Below are positions 43,258-48,319 of a stretch of DNA of 48,319 nucleotides, piece by piece. Where the stretch lies: the NCBI GenBank assembly GCA_007026445.1, contig VDMD01000158.1, forward strand, positions 1-48,319. Direction: 5' to 3'. Origin of the DNA: Schizophyllum amplum (taxonomy: Eukaryota > Basidiomycota > Agaricomycetes > Agaricales > Schizophyllaceae). The notes under the pieces were generated by a model that saw only the letters and a program-made list of their open reading frames with translations, did not search any database and was not told the DNA's origin. Position 1 is the first letter of the stretch. Every line of letters begins with the position of its first letter. The position numbers and the translations under genes are program-made.

Positions 43258-44844
43258 ATGGGCGGGAAGCGAAGTTGGGGGCGCGAGATTGACAGCAGTC
43301 GGCGGATGCGGACCGAACCCCCGCGCGCGTCCCATTCCGAATTTTGAACAAGTCCCGCTTGCTCTGTCCCATCGTCGTCCTCGCGGTGAACTCGCGCACC
43401 TCCCCGCCGCCGAGGTACTTGCTTCATGCAAGCTCATAAATTGTATCAGATGTACTTCTACCCGTCTAGCTCTACAAAGTGCGGCGCTTATTCAGAGACC
43501 GCCGCGTCGCGCGGTTTCTCGACGGCCCAGCCTCGCCCGCCCGCCGTCGGCGGCACCGTTCAGAGTACTCATCGCACCGGGAATTCACGGTGCCGCCGAC
43601 GGCCTTGTGAGCGCGACTGGGGTGTTGAGAATAAACACCCGCACGAGACGCCGGAGGCCCAAATGCAGAGATTCCACGCTCAGGGCAGACTCAGGGTATG
43701 CCGTATGATCGGTCGCCTTGGTGAGTTTGGTCTTGTTTTGCGCCGTACCCCGCGAGTTCCGTGAGCGCTCGCATGTCCGGACGGCGTGTTTTACTTATAT
43801 GCTCATCGTCATTTAGCTTCTCCCTCTTCGCTCGGTCGTGACCAGCGTCATGTTTACCTCGTTGACCTTGCAACTAGCGCCCTTTGCCTCGCACTCAAGC
43901 TCCCATACCCACCATGCAATGCGACTCCCGCAACATCTCCGACACTCGACAACTCGCCCCTAGAACACGTCCACGCTCGCCCCCTTGGACGGCCGGTCGA
44001 CCGTCCAAATGATCGCAACGAGCGCAGTCAGAATAGCCACAAACGGCTGCGGCGACGAGCGACGGAGCTCAGCAGGCGGCGCTACGCGCCGCCCTGTCGT
44101 CAAGTGAGCTCAAAATGCTACACTGCTGATACCTAGCACTAACCCCGTCGTAGAGCGCCCCGCGAGACCTCACCATGGGCCTCCCCCCCGAACCTCGCCA
44201 CCTCCGCGCGCGCTGTCGTCATGGCCACGGGACGCCCCCGCTCGCCTTTCACCCCATCGGCCGGTCCAAGCGGGGAGGATTTCGACGGCGTTCCTAGCAC
44301 TAAAATAAATGCAAAATGAACGCGAATTTCCCCAGACTCGCGCGGGGGTTCTCGAGGATGTTTTCGACTTGGGGGGAGGATTAGGAGCGCGGCGGGCGGC
44401 GCGCAGCGCCGCCGCGCACTTGTTGAGGTGCGTTGGTCAATTTATCTTGTATTTACATGCTAAAACCACCTCAGGGTTCTCGTCAACTCCCGACAACCCC
44501 TTTCCCCGGTCCAAGCGGACGTCGTTCTGGCAACGATTCAGACGTCAAAATCGATGCAAAATGAGGTCGTTTTCCAAGAAATTCGCGCGGGAAGTTTAGC
44601 GGATTTCTGCGGTTTTGGGAGAGCGGCGGGCGGCGCGCAGCGCCGCCGCGAACTTGGCCAGGTGTGTTGGACAATTTACCTTGTATTTCCATGCTGACTG
44701 GACATGTAGGACCCCCAGCGCCCTCGACTCTTCGCACGCTCTGAACAATTCCTGACGCACCGACGACAATTTCGACCCTGAAATCGCTGCAAAATGAGCT
44801 CGTTCTTTGAAAATTCGCGCGGGGAGTCTAGCGGAATTCTGTGA
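43258..44844 (+). other. Candidate multi-exon gene, exon and donor deleted (unit D)
   Basis: The end of the VRDIP exon and the intron donor are missing: sequence jumps at about 43831 from the exon directly into the intron body (cggtcgtgacc). The 187-nt exon (44475-44661) is intact, with a synonymous CTA to TTA change. Confidence 0.35.
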
Positions 44845-44916
44845 TCTTGGGAGTGAAGAAGGACGTTGAGATGGTACGTGGCCCCTTTCCTGATGTGAAT
44901 AGGGCGCTGATAAGGT

Positions 44917-45571
44917 CGTGAAGCAATGTATTTTCTTCCGGCGAGCGGCGTCTGCGAGTCCATCCTCGCGCCCCCATCATTGCACCCCCATCTCATAGCG
45001 TCCACCGAAGGCACTGACATACGTGCTCTTTTCCGTGGAGTCGAAGACGCGCTAACGAAGTCGTGAAGCAATGTATCTTCTTCCGGCGAGCGCCCTACTC
45101 ATTGCCCTCATTTCGACCTCACCCTCGCGTCCCCCGAAGCGCTGAGGCAACGTATGGCCTTCCCGCGAGCGCTAAGGCAACGTATGGCACTCCCGCGGGC
45201 GCTGAGGCAACACATCGCCTTCCGGCGGGCGCTGAGGCCCGGCGAGCGCCGCTTCGGGCGCGGCTTAGGCGACGAGGCAATGGATCGACGTCCGCCGAGC
45301 ACGACTTTGACGAGCACGACTTTGACGCACATGTCGTGGTCCCGCTGTCCAGGTGAGTAGCCCGACCTCGTACGCGAATGCGCGTCATGCTGACGGGTCC
45401 GGCCGAGGTCCTGAAGCAATGGATCGACGTCCGGCGAGCGGCCTAAGGCACCGACTATAGCGTTGAGGCAACAGATCGCCGTCCGGCGAGCAGGCTTAGG
45501 CGACGTCTGGCGAGGAGGACCGAAGACGACTTGGGCGTTGAGGCAATAGACCGCCGTCCGGCGAGGCGGTA
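44917..45571 (+). repeat. Degenerate minisatellite of about 30 bp (unit D)
   Basis: Left end A-like, middle B-like, right end A-like: a clear mosaic of the arrays in A and B. Confidence 0.8.
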
Positions 45572-46086
45572 GCGTTCCCGCGAATGAGGTGTGCTTACAC
45601 GCGGGGTCTGCTTCCTGTTAGCCATGGGATTAGACGAGTTTCACGGCGCTTTCGATGCCTTTGTCGAGTACATGTGAACTCGAGAACGTCGGTGAAGACT
45701 GGCAGCGCATTTATGGCGCTTTTCCTGTGCACTGACGCACTGTGAGTCGGCGCTTTCACGACTCTCAGGCCACCCATGCGATGTGATGAGGCAGGGTGGC
45801 GAGACATCCGTGGACTTGTGGTTTTGAGCGTTTTGACCTGATGAAGCCTGGTCTCGGTGGTCGTTTGTGTAGTTCTAGCTCGTGAATTGACTTGTATTCT
45901 TACTCGTAGCCTGTCCTTGAACTTGAATACATTGTGCAAACACCGTTGTTCAAAGACAAACTCGATGCACAATAGAGCTGCTGTAACAAGGGTCCAGCAG
46001 GCTGTAGAATTGATCGGGATTTATTACAGGGATGAGGTGATTGCGGCGGTAGTCAGTGCGACGGTCGAGCGCAAAATGATCGGGAT

Positions 46087-46254
46087 TTATTCTAGGGGGC
46101 GTCTGCGCAGAAAGTCTGGCGGAGATAAAATAAATTTCGAGTGCACGAGGAGGCAACCGGCGGTAGGAGAGTTCAGGGAGCTGGCCAAAAGCGGCGAGAG
46201 AGAGGATTGCGAGAGAGGGAGGAGGGTGGCCAGCTCAAGGGAAAGACAAGGCAT
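46087..46254 (-). CDS. Hypothetical small protein, 55 codons (unit D)
   Basis: A-type length and C-terminus, with a few B-type codons in the middle. Confidence 0.4.
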   Translation of the reverse strand: MPCLSLELATLLPLSQSSLSPLLASSLNSPTAGCLLVHSKFILSPPDFLRRRPLE

Positions 46255-46862
46255 GATATGTCAAGGAATTGAAGGTGCTGTCCAAAAACGATGGCAATTC
46301 GCGCGCGCCGATGGGTCCAAGTATTTCTATACCTTACCCGGATATATCTAGTCACGGAGCGTGATATCGGCGGCTGGATCTGGGAGTTGAGGAGCTAATA
46401 GCATAGGCAGGGAGGCAGCGAGAGCTTGGAAAAGAGCAAGGCAGGCTTGTATTGGCAGCAGATGCCAGTCCGGCAAGTCCGAAGACCGTAGCTGCAGCGG
46501 CTGGCGAGTTGTATACACATATAAAGGGCGTTAAGTTTGCAGCTCTCTCTTCCCAAACAGGAGTGTAAGCAGCGCCGATAGCAGTAGTCGAACCGTGATC
46601 TCGTCACGTCACTCGTCGCAACGGACTGATCGACACATCGCCGCCCTGCCGCCGCGGGGGGATTTATATCGGGGCGTCCTGTCAGAGCCCGTCCTCGCAT
46701 CCACCCTCCTAGGCGGAGCAGGCGTCCTTGGCCGTGGCTGTGCGACGTCGCTGCGTCTTGTCCACAACGCTCATGTTCGTCTCGCTTCAGGCGGTCTAAC
46801 CCAGCCGACGGTCCCTCATAGCAGTGGGCACCTCCCCTTTCGTTTCCGCTGCACAGTCAACA

Positions 46863-48319
46863 ATGTCTGCTAGCGCTGTGCTCGAGCATGCTGCAATTCT
46901 TTGCATCCGGTACGCGGTCTCTCTTCATCAACACCTCGCGCTGACCCCCTGCAGTGGGGGCTTCTTCCTCGGGTGCCGCAGATACCTAATTCATAGTCTA
47001 TACGCCGATCTACAAGATCTGTCTCTGCCCGTCGGCGCTGCCGCAGAGACGAGCTCCAAGTCCCCCTCGATCGAGTTGGAAACGCTGCCCATGCCATCCG
47101 GCGCCTCGGCGCAGCCACCGCGGTCGACACTGCATTTCGACGATCTCGCGCGTCGTATTCGCGAGCTGCTTTCACCGAGACGTGCACGATGTTTCTTCCT
47201 GCTTTTGTGCCAGGGCATGAGCATGTTCCAGCCCAGGGTGTGTTCATGTGTGCACCGCGCAGTCGGTCCGCCCCGCTCATCGCCCACTCCTCAGCGTACG
47301 CCTCGTGCAGTGGAAGATTCTCTCCCTTGCGCTTCTCCTCGTCAACATCATCTTGACAATTCCCTCCTCCATCAGCCTCGTCCCTCTCTGTCGGCGCCAG
47401 CGCTCGCGACGCCGTCCCCCTCGCGCGTTCTGCAGCCCGCGGCTGCTCCTCAACCTCATCCCCGTCGTCCTCTACCTCTCCGCCCTCTCCTACATCCCCC
47501 TCCCCGGCGCACTGGCTCCCACCGGCTTTGTTGCGGGCGTCCTCGCGCGCCTGTTGCGTGCTGGCACGACCATCCTTGGGCTCCTATCGGGCTTTGGTGC
47601 GATCAGCAGCGCGTGGCCATACCTGCCATTCGTCAACCGTGCAAAGAGCCTGCCGACGGAGCAGGACCTGCGGGCCGCCGAGCATAGCTTGGACCGCATC
47701 CGCGCAGATCTGGCCACGCTGAACGGCGAGCTGACGCGCACCTCTGCGTCCTCGACGGACGGGTCGTGGATCTCGCGCGTGGCGACGAGCTTCCGGGGAG
47801 GTGACAGCAGTGCGTGCCATCTACACCCACAGTTCAAACACTCACAAGTCTTCCAGGAGCCCAAGAAATGAAAGGCCTCCGCGCTCTGGAGGCCGAGATG
47901 AGCCGCAATTTTGACGATCTCACGCGGCGGTATCAAGAACACACGTACCGACGCACCTTCCGTGGGCGCGTCGTTGCGGTTGTCGGGCGCCTATTTCGCG
48001 GTCTACTGCGTCGTGCGCATCGTCAGCGTGAGTGTTATGCCCCGCACGTGCGAACCTACTCACACGCCGCCAGTCCGCTCTCCACCTCCTGTTCCCTAGC
48101 AACGCCGGTTACAACACAACCACGTCCGACTTGCTGACCGACCTCCTCGCTATTCCTTGTCTATTGTTTGTCCCGGGAGGAAGTGTAGGACGGGACGACG
48201 TCGCGTTGATATCGAGGCAGATCAGCTAGGGCTGGTCGGCGTTATCATATTGATGAGCTTGAGGCTTGTGCTGAGGGGGGTAACAAGGGTGCGTGCTAGC
48301 CGTCCCGCCTTGCAGTTTG
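46863..48319 (+). CDS. GPHR: GPHR family gene, copy 5, 5' part, many indels, cut by window end
   Basis: Exon 1 (46863-46909) and the first part of exon 2 (from 46955) are clean and in frame. Exon 2 here encodes a variant linker (PVGAAAETSSKS). From about 47130 onwards there are at least fifteen single-base gains or losses relative to copies 2-4, for example extra T in CATTTCG, CTTTCACC and TTTCTTCC, an extra G at the exon 2 donor, CCTGTTGCG for CCTTGTCG, CTATTTCGC for CTATTCGC, and missing bases in CTCGCTATT and CAGCTAGGG. The frame breaks repeatedly. The window stops inside intron 5, so exons 6 and 7 are absent. The pattern looks like uncorrected long-read sequence at a contig end rather than natural decay. 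Confidence 0.85.

Larger units (their letters stand above)
37606..48319 (+). repeat. Tandem unit D (incomplete, mosaic)
   Basis: It follows C closely up to about 42170, then alternates between A-like and B/C-like variants to the end of the window. It has private changes: a deletion at about 43831 and a divergent patch at about 46622-46715. The last 1.2 kb is rich in indels. Confidence 0.9.

Noticed and set aside
1..48319. Ribosomal DNA array
   Set aside because: The unit size is similar to fungal rDNA, but no 18S, 5.8S, 28S or 5S sequence is present and the conserved content is a GPHR coding gene.

Overview
The window is eukaryotic and fits a GC-rich filamentous fungus, most likely a basidiomycete. 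The recognisable gene is split by introns of about 46-55 nt with GTGAGT/GTGCGT-type donors, CTRAY-like branch sites and CAG/TAG acceptors, and the spacers carry many more such intron signatures. I see no rRNA, tRNA, telomere repeat, CRISPR array or bacterial operon.

Layout: the window is a head-to-tail tandem array of one unit of about 11.07 kb, with boundaries taken at the stop codon of the recognised gene. Unit A is 354-15450 (15.1 kb, longer because of an extra block of about 4.2 kb), B is 15451-26533, C is 26534-37605 and D is 37606-48319 (incomplete). Each unit ends with a plus-strand gene of the Golgi pH regulator (GPHR/GPR89/GTG) family. Five copies are touched: a 3' end at 23-353, a frameshifted copy at 13677-15450, two intact copies at 24707-26533 and 35779-37605, and an error-laden 5' part at 46863-48319.

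Within a unit, reading from the GPHR stop: (1) a G-rich purine tract of about 0.5 kb; (2) 21-bp tandem repeats and short direct repeats; (3) a stretch of about 4 kb whose minus strand shows several spliced, gene-like reading frames, a TATA box and a 125-bp exon/intron-like tandem repeat; (4) a plus-strand multi-exon gene-like segment containing duplicated exon-intron modules; (5) a degenerate minisatellite of about 30 bp; (6) in unit A only, an inserted block with 14-bp terminal inverted repeats and a large hairpin; (7) a small minus-strand ORF and a minus-strand terminal exon next to the GPHR promoter region. The spacer genes are hypothetical. None has a domain I can name, and several are broken in one unit or another.

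How it fits together: units B, C and the first part of D are nearly identical. A is clearly diverged, and the second half of D is a patchwork of A-like and B-like sequence. The first and last bases of the window fall at the same point of the same GPHR intron, and both ends carry raw-read-like indels. The contig may therefore be a cut-open repeat cycle (a circular molecule or a looped assembly graph) rather than a chromosomal segment with unique flanks.
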